Origin: Legionella fairfieldensis ATCC 49588
Lineage (GTDB): Bacteria > Pseudomonadota > Gammaproteobacteria > Legionellales > Legionellaceae
Reading direction: 5' to 3'
Assembly: GCF_000621525.1 (NCBI RefSeq)
Contig: NZ_JHYC01000001.1
Coordinates: forward strand, 1 to 64,000
DNA: 64,000 nucleotides
A program made the position numbers and the translations under genes. Under the pieces are notes generated by a model. The model had not been told where the DNA came from, did no database searches, and was given only the letters and a program-made list of their open reading frames with translations. Shown here in pieces: positions 46,899 through 56,810 of the stretch (position 1 is the stretch's first letter; each line of letters opens with the position of its first letter).

Positions 46899-48113
46899 TT
46901 AATCGGTATATCGTGTATCAAAAGGTGTCTTAATGCGTAATTTACGACAAACGAACCAGAAAATCATATTGAATAAAGCAAAAAAAACTGTTTTTTTACT
47001 AAGTATATAATCGACATATTTGGACGATTTACAGCAGGATATAAAAGTATTCATAATGCCATCCATGCCAAATTCCTGCGCTCTTTTATAAGAAAGTTCA
47101 CAGATTTTTTGATACTTATCAGGGTTCAATTCAATTAATTCCATGATTAGATCAACCATCTTGTAGCGGCGTTGGGTCAAATCTTTTTCCCCCACATTAA
47201 AACCTGTCAAATTGTGAAAAAAACCATAACACTCTGCCTGTTTATCCATCTCTATAGCCTGTAAACAAGGCAGTTTACAAGCGGCGGCTTCTACCAAAGC
47301 AGTACCAAGTCCTACAAACAAAAAAGCGTCTTTTAGCACCTTGGCAAAATCTTCATAGGGAATTGCTCCCGGCAGATGAACCACTTTTTGCATGTTTCTG
47401 CTATAAACAAGTTTTTTTAATTGTTGAAACTGCGCCCCTTCTCCATAAATATAATATTCAACATTAAATCCACGATGAATTAGCTCAGCAACAACATCGA
47501 GCATGGTAAAATTATAGGTTTTAAAATCAGTAATTCTGCCGATAGATACTATTTTATAAGGACTTACACAGGGGTATCTATATTCAATATCAGCAAATCG
47601 TTGTACGTCAACAGGTATTGGAACGATTGGGGATGGCAAAAAATCATGCTGCAATTTTTCGCTATGGCGATCCTTTATGCCCTGGTTCATGAAAAAAATA
47701 TTGTCTTTGGGGAATTTCTTGATTAAATCCGCGGACAACCTCGCCAATTGATTTTTAGAATCAGTCAATCCACAATATTCAAGAGGGTGATAAACACCGA
47801 AACAGATTTTGGCCGCAGAAAAATAGGCACGCCGGATGTATAGACTATAAATAAGAGGAAAGAAACTGAAAGTATAGATACAATCGTAATACTCTTTTCC
47901 AAACCTTTTAAACGCTCGATTAATACTAAAAAAATGCCACCCTATGTATACTTTGGCGTATTGTCGAAGATTACGAGTTGTGTTTTTGTCCACTTCTCGC
48001 ATAAGAAGTACATCAACAGAATAATTATTTTCCTGAAAAAATTTTGCCATTCTTAAAATCAGAGTTTCCACTCCGGCAGCACCCATTCGGGTCGATATGA
48101 GTAAAATCTTCAC
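46899..48113 (-). CDS. Family 4 glycosyltransferase
   Basis: 404 aa GT-B fold. ISTRMGAAGVETLILRMAKF is the N-terminal GT1/GT4 pattern, YKIVSIGRITDFKTYNF the start of the second Rossmann domain, and FLFVGLGTALVEAAACKLP the C-terminal E-x-x-x-C/A-x-x-x-P nucleotide-sugar motif. It probably adds a sugar to the O-antigen unit; donor unknown. Follows the hexapeptide transferase gene by 48 bp in the same direction. Confidence 0.83.
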   Translation of the reverse strand: MKILLISTRMGAAGVETLILRMAKFFQENNYSVDVLLMREVDKNTTRNLRQYAKVYIGWHFFSINRAFKRFGKEYYDCIYTFSFFPLIYSLYIRRAYFSAAKICFGVYHPLEYCGLTDSKNQLARLSADLIKKFPKDNIFFMNQGIKDRHSEKLQHDFLPSPIVPIPVDVQRFADIEYRYPCVSPYKIVSIGRITDFKTYNFTMLDVVAELIHRGFNVEYYIYGEGAQFQQLKKLVYSRNMQKVVHLPGAIPYEDFAKVLKDAFLFVGLGTALVEAAACKLPCLQAIEMDKQAECYGFFHNLTGFNVGEKDLTQRRYKMVDLIMELIELNPDKYQKICELSYKRAQEFGMDGIMNTFISCCKSSKYVDYILSKKTVFFALFNMIFWFVCRKLRIKTPFDTRYTD

Positions 48114-48161
48114 GTAACTATTCCCCTTAGAGGTAGTAATCCAATTCCGGGTTCAACAGGC

Positions 48162-48890
48162 TTAACACTCGGCAACCAGGTTACGCACAAAACGGGCAGG
48201 AACCCCGGCAACCAATGTCCCGGCGGCCACATCCTTTGTGACCACTGAACCTGCCGCAACTATCGCCTTTTTGCCTATATGAACACCAGGCAAGGTAGAC
48301 ACACCGACACCAATAGTTACATCATCCTCGATGACAGGTCCTTTTATATGTTCTCCATAACCAGCACGGATAAGATTATCATTGGTCGTAGCCACCATGG
48401 TACTTATAAACACATTATTTCCTATCGTAGCATTACCTGTGATATGCGTGTTATCCATTATCTTGGTGGCATTCCCAATCAGGGTGTTGTAATTAATCGT
48501 TGTATAGCGACTAATAATACAGCGAGAGCCAATCCTGCATTTTTCTCGGATAGAAGCGCCATCGCCAAGCAGAGTATTATGACCAATCTCCACATCATAG
48601 AACACCACCGCATGAGGACCGATGGAACATTCATCGCCAATAACTAATGATTTCTTAAAGAGAGGTGGTCGTGCGAGAGCACCTGCGCCTTTTGGTTCCT
48701 TGCCGATAAACGCACCCGGAAATAACTCCACCGCTTTACCGATCGTTACGTTATCCGCAATGACTACATGAGGATGAATAATGGTGTCATCCCCAATAGT
48801 AACCTCCCCGATGACGGCATAAGGGCCTATGGATACATTCCGACCAAGAATTGCCTTTTCTGAAACGATTGCCGTTGAATGAATTAACAC
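48162..48890 (-). CDS. Left-handed beta-helix (hexapeptide) acyltransferase, candidate amino-sugar N-acylase
   Basis: 243 aa from a GTG start at 48890, chosen because AGAGGAG lies 5 bases upstream; the frame continues upstream without a ribosome site. Many imperfect hexapeptide turns (IGPYAVIGEVTIGDDTIIHP, then ITGNATIGNNVFIS, VSTLPGVHIGKKAIVAAGSV) form a left-handed beta-helix trimer. Ending GVPARFV is typical of sugar acetyltransferases such as FdtC/QdtC/WbpD/NeuD. With an aminotransferase in the same cluster it is the natural candidate to acylate the 3-amino sugar; alternatively it acts in other LPS acetylation. Confidence 0.82.
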   Translation of the reverse strand: MLIHSTAIVSEKAILGRNVSIGPYAVIGEVTIGDDTIIHPHVVIADNVTIGKAVELFPGAFIGKEPKGAGALARPPLFKKSLVIGDECSIGPHAVVFYDVEIGHNTLLGDGASIREKCRIGSRCIISRYTTINYNTLIGNATKIMDNTHITGNATIGNNVFISTMVATTNDNLIRAGYGEHIKGPVIEDDVTIGVGVSTLPGVHIGKKAIVAAGSVVTKDVAAGTLVAGVPARFVRNLVAEC

Positions 48891-49137
48891 TGGAGCTCCT
48901 CTTTTTGCCAGGCAATCGTTGCAATCACTCTTACCTTTTCTCGGAAATCTATCATAGAACCGAGATAGCAACAAGAAACAGGCAACTGGAAAATGAGTAA
49001 AACAATCACTTACTGCGTAATTAATTTTCAAAACAAATACCCCAATGAGATCATCAGGATATTTTGTTGTAAGAATATTCGCATAATTAACCCAATTGGA
49101 GATATACTGTTGTGATGTTTATGATTTGGAAGACTGC

Positions 49138-49956
49138 ATGTCCTTAAAGGTCATGTATGATGAAATTGCAAAACATTATGTTATCGCGGATCGATTTGGT
49201 TCAATTCGTGAAAGCCATCGTGTAGCAATAGAGCAAATTAAAAAAGAACATCTGGGCTTAAGACCTCACTATAAAGTGCTGGATTTCGGTGTAGGGAATG
49301 GACGATTTCTGGAAAAGCTTAAACCTTATATGCCAAAGGCTGATTTTACTGGTATTGATATTTCTCCCGAAATGTTAACGCATGCCCGTAAAATTTTACC
49401 TTTAACAGCTATCGAAGGAAATGTGACAGAAGCAAGCCGTTATTTACCTCACCACAGCCAGGATTTAATACTGGCGCATTTTATTAACGCCTATATTCCT
49501 CTCCAGACTCTGTTTAATGAGGCTAATTTGCTTACACGTGCCAATGGGCATTTTTCCCTAATTACAACCACCTATGAATCTTTTCCTGTAGCGCAACAAA
49601 ATTTAGCCAATTTTATTGCAGAAGGTTCGCTCATCAGTAGTGTGGTGGGTCATTACTATAAATCAATGGTTAAAAATACTACAGTTGCCTCAGGATTAGA
49701 GGAATTAAAACATGTTTTTGCCCAACACCAGTTTAAAATTATTCATCATCAACGTCTTCGTATTCCAATTACCTTGGAAAATATTGAGGAACTTGCCCTT
49801 TTCGGTATTGAGGGAACCTGGTTTTTAAATAGTGTTTCGATGAGAATGCTGCCTAAAAATTTTTTGTTGCAACGTCTAAAACGACTTTTTGGTCGAATTT
49901 TTACTTTTCCATATCATGATACTCATATAATCGATGTTATTTTAGCAAAAAAATAA
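49138..49956 (+). CDS. Class I SAM-dependent methyltransferase
   Basis: 272 aa from the ATG at 49138 (GGAAG just upstream); an ATG 14 codons earlier is less supported. KVLDFGVGNGRFLEKL is motif I (SAM-binding GxGxG), then DFTGIDISPEMLTHARK with the ribose-binding Asp, and QDLILAHFINAYIPL as motif II. No family-specific substrate motif seen. It faces away from the LPS genes, so the link to LPS is only positional. Converges with lipA. Confidence 0.8.
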   Translation: MSLKVMYDEIAKHYVIADRFGSIRESHRVAIEQIKKEHLGLRPHYKVLDFGVGNGRFLEKLKPYMPKADFTGIDISPEMLTHARKILPLTAIEGNVTEASRYLPHHSQDLILAHFINAYIPLQTLFNEANLLTRANGHFSLITTTYESFPVAQQNLANFIAEGSLISSVVGHYYKSMVKNTTVASGLEELKHVFAQHQFKIIHHQRLRIPITLENIEELALFGIEGTWFLNSVSMRMLPKNFLLQRLKRLFGRIFTFPYHDTHIIDVILAKK

Positions 49957-50039
49957 GATAACCAGCCAAGTTACATAGACACTCTGCTTAAATTGATGCA
50001 ATTGGGCTATTGAATAGAGACTTACAAATAAGAACTGAA

Positions 50040-51023
50040 TTAAGCCAAATCCAGATTATTTCGCTTGAAAACCCTGTCGGCACGATAGCTCGAACGCACT
50101 AAAGGGCCTGCTGCCACTTCAAAAAAACCTTTTTCTAAACCAATTTCACGTAATCGGACAAACGTCTCTGGAGTAACATAGCGCATCACAGGCAAATGAT
50201 TTTTCGTAGGTTGCAAGTACTGCCCTAAAGTTAAAATATCTACTTTTTGCGCTCGCAATTCATCCATAGTCTGAATGATTTCGTCATCCGTTTCACCAAG
50301 TCCTAACATTAAACTGGTTTTTGTTAACACCTCAGGACGATATTGCTTGGCAAAAGCAAGTAGGTTTAGCGTTTGCCAGTAACCCGCGCGATTATCACGG
50401 ACTGGATGAGTCAATCTCTCCACCGTTTCAACATTTTGGGCGAATACATCAATACCGCTATCCAAAAGAAGAGCTATATCGCTTTCCACGCCTTGAAAAT
50501 CAGGGGTTAACGCTTCTACCCTGGTTTCAGGACACCGTGATTTAATTGCCCGTACTGTATCCGCATAATGCCTGGCACCTCCGTCTTTTAAATCATCACG
50601 GTTCACAGAAGTGAGTACGACATAATCGAGCTTCATTAAGGCAACTGTATTTGCTGTATTTTCAGGTTCCTGGGCATCAAGCCAGCCATGAGGATTTCCT
50701 GTATCTACGGCACAAAAACGACAAGCTCTTGTACACACTGCCCCCATCAACATAATGGTGGCAGTTCCATGGGACCAGCATTCTGCAATGTTTGGGCATT
50801 TCGCTTCTTCACACACTGTAGCCAATCTGTGTTTAACAACCTGTTCTTTTACCTGGTGATAGGCGGGTGTTGTATGATTAACGATACGCAGCCATTTCGG
50901 TTTGGGTAAACGTTCAGACGATTCGCAAGACTTAATGCCGTCTTTAATAGCCGTTACCCCCTGCGAGGTTTTATATTTTTGACCACTTTCAACAACAACA
51001 GGAATATCAATTAATTTACTCAT
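50040..51023 (-). CDS. lipA: Lipoyl synthase
   Basis: 327-aa radical SAM enzyme inserting two sulfurs into octanoyl groups on E2 and GcvH proteins. Auxiliary [4Fe-4S] cluster cysteines C71, C76 and C82 ([12 protein letters not shown]), and the radical SAM cluster C97, C101 and C104 (CTRACRFC). The C-terminal Ser of RSSYRAD completes the auxiliary ligand set. [18 protein letters not shown] is diagnostic. Isolated here: no lipB alongside. Confidence 0.96.
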   Translation of the reverse strand: MSKLIDIPVVVESGQKYKTSQGVTAIKDGIKSCESSERLPKPKWLRIVNHTTPAYHQVKEQVVKHRLATVCEEAKCPNIAECWSHGTATIMLMGAVCTRACRFCAVDTGNPHGWLDAQEPENTANTVALMKLDYVVLTSVNRDDLKDGGARHYADTVRAIKSRCPETRVEALTPDFQGVESDIALLLDSGIDVFAQNVETVERLTHPVRDNRAGYWQTLNLLAFAKQYRPEVLTKTSLMLGLGETDDEIIQTMDELRAQKVDILTLGQYLQPTKNHLPVMRYVTPETFVRLREIGLEKGFFEVAAGPLVRSSYRADRVFKRNNLDLA

Positions 51024-51128
51024 GATACTATTTATAATAAAAGATATGCTGATAATCCCAAATCAACTCTTGCAAATCAAGTTAATCCTGTTTAGAACAC
51101 AAAAATAAAGTCCAATGGCTTTATTAAT

Positions 51129-53069
51129 TTATATTTTTACTGTCAAACTCATTGAGTCTCCAACCACTAAACTTTCTCCCTTGTTTTTCTCTGAAAATAA
51201 CAAATATCTATTACTGGCAGGAAAAGTACTCTGACACTTGGCTATATCAGCTAATAGTTGAGAGAATTCCTTCGCTTCTTTCGCATGTATTATTTTTAAC
51301 CGCCCGTTCTCCATCTCCATCATTGTTTTTTTGCATAGTCCTTTAAAAATCTTATAATTTAATAAGCTCTTGTTATGAAGATAGACTAAAGTATGTGTTT
51401 CCAGGCTCACCCAATAACGCTCTTCAATCCGAACGTCAATCTCCCTTTGCGGATTACTCTTTTCAGATTCTGTTATTTCTTTTACTTTCATGCTAACGCT
51501 TTTTAAATTAGTTCCTATACGCCTAAAAAATTCTTGTTCAGCAGGATTTAACTCATTAAACCAGATATATGGAGAAAAATTAGTCTGTTTACCTTCAGAA
51601 GCAAGTAGAATCAATTTAAATTGGTTGTTATATTTTTTCCCTATCTTGCCTATATTTTCCGTAAAAGGGTTCTCAAGAAATTGATGGATTGCATCTCTAA
51701 ACTCTGCATAAGAAAGTTTTCCTTGCTTATACAACATGAGTCCATTATCAATATACAGCGCATATTGTTCTAATTTATTAACCAGCAGGGTATTTTCTTT
51801 ATTCGAATTCTTTAAATTAGCAATCTCTTCACTGAGAAAAAATAACTGCTGACTGAAGTTTTTTACCCAATAGGTAGCCGTGTTATTAATTTGCATCAGA
51901 TAGGGTAATTCCATACCAAGAACTGCGAACTTTAATTTTTCTATGATTTCTTTGTCAATGTTACACTCTCCAGCGTCAAGAGCCTTTATACATTGAAGTT
52001 TAAATAACTGATTATTGATTATATTTGGCGCTCTAAAATATGCCTTTGCACTATCAATTAAGACAGATAGAAGCTTCATTTTGGCTTCATTAATTTTATC
52101 TTCTTCCCGGAGAATACTTTCTTCAAGTGAATTCAGTCCCCAATAAAAGTTTTTTTCATAAAAATTTATATCAGTATCTGATTGTAAATAATTAGTACCC
52201 AACCAACTCAGAACAAATTGAATATCTAATAGCAAAAAATTTAAGGAAGAAAAGTTAACTCTACTGGATTTTATTTTATTAATAATGGATTTAATAGCAG
52301 ATAAAGAACTATTCTTAAATACATTATAGGTCAGACGATCTGACTGATAGGTATAATTATAAAAAGAAAACGTAATTATATATAACTCAGAAGTAAATAA
52401 TTCAGCATTAGTTTTATGCAGACTCTCTCGTAAAGAGACGAGTAATTCGTTAAAACAAGACTCCGCTCGTGAAAAATAATTAAAAATTTTAGCAATATCA
52501 TCCACAAATTTATCAAATTCCACGCTTTGCCCAAGCAATGGAGCAGCCTGGGAAACAAAGTAGCGAATGTCCCTTCTTAATAATTCTGACTGAGCTTCAG
52601 GTTGGGATGAAAAAATTCCTTTGAGTGTCTCAAGATTAGCAGTCAATTTAAAACCTTTCTCCCCTGATAACCCTGAAACTTTTTTTAACAGATAATCGAA
52701 AACCATGCGCTCAAGGTTTCTAATGCCCCTCAACAGTTTTCTTCCTTCAGAATATTTTAATTCTAAACGGTCCGTAAATAAACCAATGAACGACCAGTTT
52801 TGGATTTCCCAATCAACACTCATTTTCCCATAGATAATAGTAATCCCTAACAGATAGTTTGCAAAATCTTGTAAGTTAATTGACTCCTCATTTGAAAATT
52901 CAAAATACAATTTTTCAATAATACTTAACATCATTTCAAAAAAGAAATCACTATAATAAGTATTAAATTCATTCAACCATTTATAATATTTTTCAAAAAA
53001 TTTTTCCTTTTCTGAATCTTTTTCTTTAATTTTAGGTTGTAATGAATTAATTAGATGTTGATACCACAT
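51129..53069 (-). CDS. Large helical protein of unknown function
   Basis: 646 aa, not recognised. No signal peptide or transmembrane helix. Composition is AT-rich-codon biased with many Asn, Lys, Phe, Tyr, Leu and Glu, and predicted to be nearly all alpha-helical with dispersed aromatic residues (YYSDFFFEMML, FYNYTYQSDRLTY, FYWGLNSLEESIL). Charged helices (EDKINEAKMKLL, SEKSNPQREIDVRIEERYW) occur. It starts 36 bp after the thioredoxin-like gene, with no good ribosome site, so may be co-transcribed with it. An effector is possible; there is no motif evidence. Confidence 0.7.
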   Translation of the reverse strand: MWYQHLINSLQPKIKEKDSEKEKFFEKYYKWLNEFNTYYSDFFFEMMLSIIEKLYFEFSNEESINLQDFANYLLGITIIYGKMSVDWEIQNWSFIGLFTDRLELKYSEGRKLLRGIRNLERMVFDYLLKKVSGLSGEKGFKLTANLETLKGIFSSQPEAQSELLRRDIRYFVSQAAPLLGQSVEFDKFVDDIAKIFNYFSRAESCFNELLVSLRESLHKTNAELFTSELYIITFSFYNYTYQSDRLTYNVFKNSSLSAIKSIINKIKSSRVNFSSLNFLLLDIQFVLSWLGTNYLQSDTDINFYEKNFYWGLNSLEESILREEDKINEAKMKLLSVLIDSAKAYFRAPNIINNQLFKLQCIKALDAGECNIDKEIIEKLKFAVLGMELPYLMQINNTATYWVKNFSQQLFFLSEEIANLKNSNKENTLLVNKLEQYALYIDNGLMLYKQGKLSYAEFRDAIHQFLENPFTENIGKIGKKYNNQFKLILLASEGKQTNFSPYIWFNELNPAEQEFFRRIGTNLKSVSMKVKEITESEKSNPQREIDVRIEERYWVSLETHTLVYLHNKSLLNYKIFKGLCKKTMMEMENGRLKIIHAKEAKEFSQLLADIAKCQSTFPASNRYLLFSEKNKGESLVVGDSMSLTVKI

Positions 53070-53105
53070 GTTGACTCGCTTTTTTTATTATTATTTCAAT
53101 TAATT

Positions 53106-54305
53106 TTAACGTTTGACCAACCAATATTTTTGTCTTGTTATCAACCATCCTGTCAATAAAGACAAAATAAGAGTAACCAGTGAAAGGATTAAACTGGAAA
53201 ATCCTTGAGGATAAAAAACAAAAAAGACACCAATAATAAGTAGAATACACCATGCGGTACAAGTTAACAGGGTTTGCAATTTTTCCCAACGCTTACTCTT
53301 ACGTAGAAAAATAATGAATAACATCAATAAAATTGAAGGCAATGAGTAAATCAATTGGTAACTGATTTCATAAATCCCTCTCTTTACAAAAGAAAACTGA
53401 TTAATATCTAGCCATTGCCTAAAAACGACAACGAAATTAGGGACACACACCTGTTGATAGGCTTGAAGCAATAATCCCGTCAACACAACCACCACAGGGA
53501 TGGCCAGGGTTTGATGTTCTTCTTGCAACCCCTGAAAGGAGAACTTAACAATATAAGCGAACAATCCCATACCAACTAACACCGTAAGTAGACGCAACCC
53601 CGGCTTTATTTGATAAAAAAGCACTTCATGACCTTGTTGAAGATGATGAGCAATAGCCACCCCTATTAGAAATAAAATACCAAGGCCCACCTGTATTGTT
53701 AGTTTTTTATACAGCCACACAAAAGCAAATAAAGCAAAAAGACAAAATAACGCACAAGGATTCAATGCATCAATCAGCGCTATAGCAGGGATAAACGAAA
53801 CTGCGGAAAGCTTGTTTGTCATATCTGAGCCAAGCCAGCTGGCATTGGCAGCTTGTTTTAATGCACCGATGGTATCAGCATTTAATTTTCCTGTTTTATT
53901 AATTTGTTGATAACAGTAATTTAAATTGTCAGCCAAAACTTTACCTGTTGTGGTTGCCTCATCAAAACCAATCCAGTGAGAATTACAGAAAAATAAAGCA
54001 GGTACCGAATAATTACTGCTCCCCTCTTTTTGTAAAGCCTGGTGAAATTTCTCAAGAGCCTCTTTATCCTCATTAATAATATAATGATGAATCTCAAGCC
54101 ATGTCTCTTTAAGGGCTAATTCTTGCAAAAAAGCATCTGCCTTTTGACAATGAGGGCAAGTGGACGATATAAACAGATCAACACGTAACTTAATCTGACC
54201 ACCCTCTCCCCGAGTAAACCAGCCTGCTGGCTCTAAAGAGGCCCAGGAAACACTTACAAAAACAAACAGAAAAAGACCTGAAATGCTTTTTAACGCGTTA
54301 CGCAT
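53106..54305 (-). CDS. Thioredoxin-like CPHC domain joined to a CcdA-like membrane domain
   Basis: 399 aa from the ATG at 54305 (GAAGGA upstream). N-terminal signal-like helix (ISGLFLFVFVSVSWA), then a periplasmic thioredoxin/glutaredoxin-fold segment with the redox pair in DLFISSTCPHCQKADAFL and SVPALFFCNSHWIGFDEA near the end of that domain. A C-terminal half with about six helices follows, starting ALIDALNPCALFCLFALFAF, the NPC motif of CcdA/DsbD electron carriers. A single chain pairing both halves suggests transfer of reducing power to, or oxidation within, the periplasm. Function inferred from motifs; no close homologue named. Confidence 0.75.
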   Translation of the reverse strand: MRNALKSISGLFLFVFVSVSWASLEPAGWFTRGEGGQIKLRVDLFISSTCPHCQKADAFLQELALKETWLEIHHYIINEDKEALEKFHQALQKEGSSNYSVPALFFCNSHWIGFDEATTTGKVLADNLNYCYQQINKTGKLNADTIGALKQAANASWLGSDMTNKLSAVSFIPAIALIDALNPCALFCLFALFAFVWLYKKLTIQVGLGILFLIGVAIAHHLQQGHEVLFYQIKPGLRLLTVLVGMGLFAYIVKFSFQGLQEEHQTLAIPVVVVLTGLLLQAYQQVCVPNFVVVFRQWLDINQFSFVKRGIYEISYQLIYSLPSILLMLFIIFLRKSKRWEKLQTLLTCTAWCILLIIGVFFVFYPQGFSSLILSLVTLILSLLTGWLITRQKYWLVKR

Positions 54306-54553
54306 ACTCGTATCCTTCTTCGATTTGACAGTCATTTGAAATGATATTATTAAAGCTTTCGGTGCTGAATCTACTATAAAACATAATATTAACCAATAAA
54401 TTAAATTAATTATTTCAAACAATTACATCCTTTGTGATGGACAAAAAGAAGTTGATTTTCGAGCACATGGACGCAACATACACATAGGTGAGCCTCGGCG
54501 CATAGACAAATAGCCTCTTGGCCAAAACCCAAATAGTAAAATGGCAACAGACT

Positions 54554-54991
54554 CTAATAGGAAACCTGAATATAATTCTCAAGTTGTTCAATGACTCGAG
54601 CTTTGTCCTCAAGCAAATGAAAAAGAACATCCCCAATTGAAAGAATCGCAACTATTTCATCATGCTCAGCTACTAAAACATGACGTCGCCTGGTGCGGGT
54701 AATGACTTCCATGGCTTTTTCAACTGGATCAAAGAGACTTAAAATACTCACTTCGGAATAAGCGATATCAGCAGCGGTCGTCCTATAAGCATCCAATCCT
54801 TGATTAACACAATTTCTAACTATATCTCGCTCAGTTACCATGCCCAGCAGATCCTTTCCATCTTGAACAACAAGTGCACCAATGTCTTTTTTGCTCATCA
54901 TTTCAACACATTGAGCTACGCTGGCCTGAGAGTGTATATAAATAACAGGAGGTCTTGGTTGAGGCAGGGCCGAATAAATCAGATGGGTCAT
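54554..54991 (-). CDS. Two-CBS-domain protein
   Basis: 145 aa consisting almost only of a CBS pair (Bateman module): VAQCVEMMSKKDIGALVVQD then GMVTERDIVRNCV, followed by VEKAMEVITRTRRRHVLVAE and AILSIGDVLFHLL. Such stand-alone proteins bind adenine nucleotides and regulate partner enzymes. Partner unknown. Lies 248 bp upstream of the thioredoxin-like gene in the same direction, with no clear operon link. Confidence 0.88.
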   Translation of the reverse strand: MTHLIYSALPQPRPPVIYIHSQASVAQCVEMMSKKDIGALVVQDGKDLLGMVTERDIVRNCVNQGLDAYRTTAADIAYSEVSILSLFDPVEKAMEVITRTRRRHVLVAEHDEIVAILSIGDVLFHLLEDKARVIEQLENYIQVSY

Positions 54992-55162
54992 AAAATTCTC
55001 CCTCGGATTTTTTCATAACTAAAGCTGATCCAACGCAGAGAATTCACCTTTCTTCAAATAGTGCCGCACAACTTTAATTACGAAGAGCAATTGTAAAGCA
55101 ATACTCTGCCTATTAAATATAGCACAAATAAAGAACTATCAGGGGGGAGTTTAATAGAAAAA

Positions 55163-55188
55163 GCTTAATGGCGAATACGCCATTAAGC
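55163..55188 (-). terminator. Terminator after the glycine-zipper lipoprotein gene
   Basis: A perfect 11-bp stem GCTTAATGGCG / CGCCATTAAGC with a 4-nt loop, followed on the minus strand by TTTTTCTATT. Nine bases past the stop codon. Confidence 0.85.
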
Positions 55189-55197
55189 ACTCAATCG

Positions 55198-55647
55198 TTA
55201 ACTAACTACACGCCAGGAGCCATCTGCCTGTCGACAGGCTTTACCATAAATTTGTTGCGGTTTACCACCAATGATTGCTTTCGTAATATATTCTCGGCAG
55301 GGCTGCTGATTGATATAATAAGTTCTCATGGGCTGTACCGTGTAGCGATAACCAGTATCAGGATTTTGCCAGGCTACAGCTCGGCCTGTGGGGGCTGTTT
55401 CCAATGCTTTTTGCATTTCCAGTCTATCCAGCCTGTCCATGGTACGACCAATATTACCGCCAAGATAAGCACCAAGCAGAGCGCCCCCTGCAGCGGCTGC
55501 TACCTTACCTGAACCACCACCAAACTGGCTACCAACAAGTCCGCCAACAACTCCACCCGTTAAAGCGCCAACGCCTTCATTATTTATCTCAGCGCAACTC
55601 GTAAGTAAAACAGCAGAGAACGACGAGATCAATATTATCTTTTTCAT
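55198..55647 (-). CDS. Glycine-zipper 2TM lipoprotein (17-kDa antigen-like)
   Basis: 149-aa outer-membrane lipoprotein. Signal peptide with lipobox LTSC (Cys about 18), then a glycine-zipper pair ALTGGVVGGLVGSQFGGG and AAAGGALLGAYLGGNIG (Rickettsia 17-kDa surface antigen family), then a C-terminal domain with two cysteines (QPCREYI, KACRQADGSWRVV). Such proteins associate with the outer membrane or peptidoglycan. It has its own terminator, so probably monocistronic. Confidence 0.88.
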   Translation of the reverse strand: MKKIILISSFSAVLLTSCAEINNEGVGALTGGVVGGLVGSQFGGGSGKVAAAAGGALLGAYLGGNIGRTMDRLDRLEMQKALETAPTGRAVAWQNPDTGYRYTVQPMRTYYINQQPCREYITKAIIGGKPQQIYGKACRQADGSWRVVS

Positions 55648-55730
55648 TTAAACTCACCTGTGTAATGGTTCACAAAAACGGTTTCTATTCTAGCATCACG
55701 TTTATATATTATCCATAACTTCTCTTAATA

Positions 55731-56810
55731 CTATGATTCCTGAAGTACCCGTGGAGAAAACTGACACAATAATTCATAAGCAATTGTCCCGGCGGCATGA
55801 GCAATCGTTTCTACAGGAATATATTGCCCCCATAATTCAACCGCATCACCAATCGTTACCTCAGGACAATCCGTTAAATCAACGGTTAACATATCCATAG
55901 AAACCCTTCCTACGATAGGCAGGCGATAACCTTTTACCCACACAGGGGTATCGGGTTTAATATGACGTGGGTAACCATCACCATAACCGGCAGCCACCAC
56001 GCCAATAATGGAAGGTCTGGTTGTTCGCCAAACGCCTCCATAACCAATAGGAGTATCTGCTGGATAATGGTGGATGGCACTTATTGCGGAAACAAAACGC
56101 ATAACAGGCAGCAATCCTAATGTTTGGCCAACCTGATTACTAAAAGGAGATACGCCATACAGCATAATACCAGGACGTACAACATCAAAATGAGCTTCAG
56201 GCAGATCAAGCAGAGCGGCTGAATTGGCCATACTTCTTACGAGCTTCGCTGGAGGCAACTTTAATGCCTGAAATACACTTAGCTGTGTCTGGTTGACAGG
56301 GTTCTCAATTTCATCGGCACAAGCAAAGTGAGATAATAAACCAATCTCTGCATCGACCCAAGGACAAGCTGCCAAAGCAGCAACAACATCATGGACTTCT
56401 TCGGGCATAAAACCTAAACGATGCATGCCACTGTCTACTTTTACCCAAACTTTTATTTTATCGGGCAAAGGCTTTGCCAATAACCATTGCAACTGGCAGG
56501 ATTGATGAATAACGAATTGAAATTTGTAGTTAACAATAGTCTGTAACTCGTCTGCACTAAACATGCCCTGAAATAAAACACACTCACTCTGTACACCAAG
56601 CTTGCGAATAGCTACCGCCTCTTCCAGACAGGCAACCCCGAATGCATCAACTTTTCCTGCAAGAACAGGGACTACATTGGATAAACCACAACCGTAAGCA
56701 TTCGCCTTAACCATTGCAATTATTTTGCACCCCGGGGCATGCTGCTTCACCTGATTTAAATTGTGTAGTAATGCTTTCGTATCAATTTGTACATGAGCAG
56801 GTCTTGTCAC
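55731..56810 (-). CDS. alr: Alanine racemase
   Basis: 359-aa PLP enzyme interconverting L- and D-alanine for peptidoglycan. [14 protein letters not shown] holds the PLP lysine, PIGYGGVWR and [10 protein letters not shown] are conserved, and [15 protein letters not shown] carries the motif with the catalytic Tyr/Asp region. The GTG start shares one base with the dnaB stop codon, giving direct translational coupling, the usual dnaB-alr order in this group. Confidence 0.96.
   Translation of the reverse strand: MTRPAHVQIDTKALLHNLNQVKQHAPGCKIIAMVKANAYGCGLSNVVPVLAGKVDAFGVACLEEAVAIRKLGVQSECVLFQGMFSADELQTIVNYKFQFVIHQSCQLQWLLAKPLPDKIKVWVKVDSGMHRLGFMPEEVHDVVAALAACPWVDAEIGLLSHFACADEIENPVNQTQLSVFQALKLPPAKLVRSMANSAALLDLPEAHFDVVRPGIMLYGVSPFSNQVGQTLGLLPVMRFVSAISAIHHYPADTPIGYGGVWRTTRPSIIGVVAAGYGDGYPRHIKPDTPVWVKGYRLPIVGRVSMDMLTVDLTDCPEVTIGDAVELWGQYIPVETIAHAAGTIAYELLCQFSPRVLQES

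Noticed and set aside
48279-48647. 122-aa plus-strand frame
   Set aside because: Antisense of the hexapeptide acyltransferase gene; its periodicity keeps the reverse frame open.
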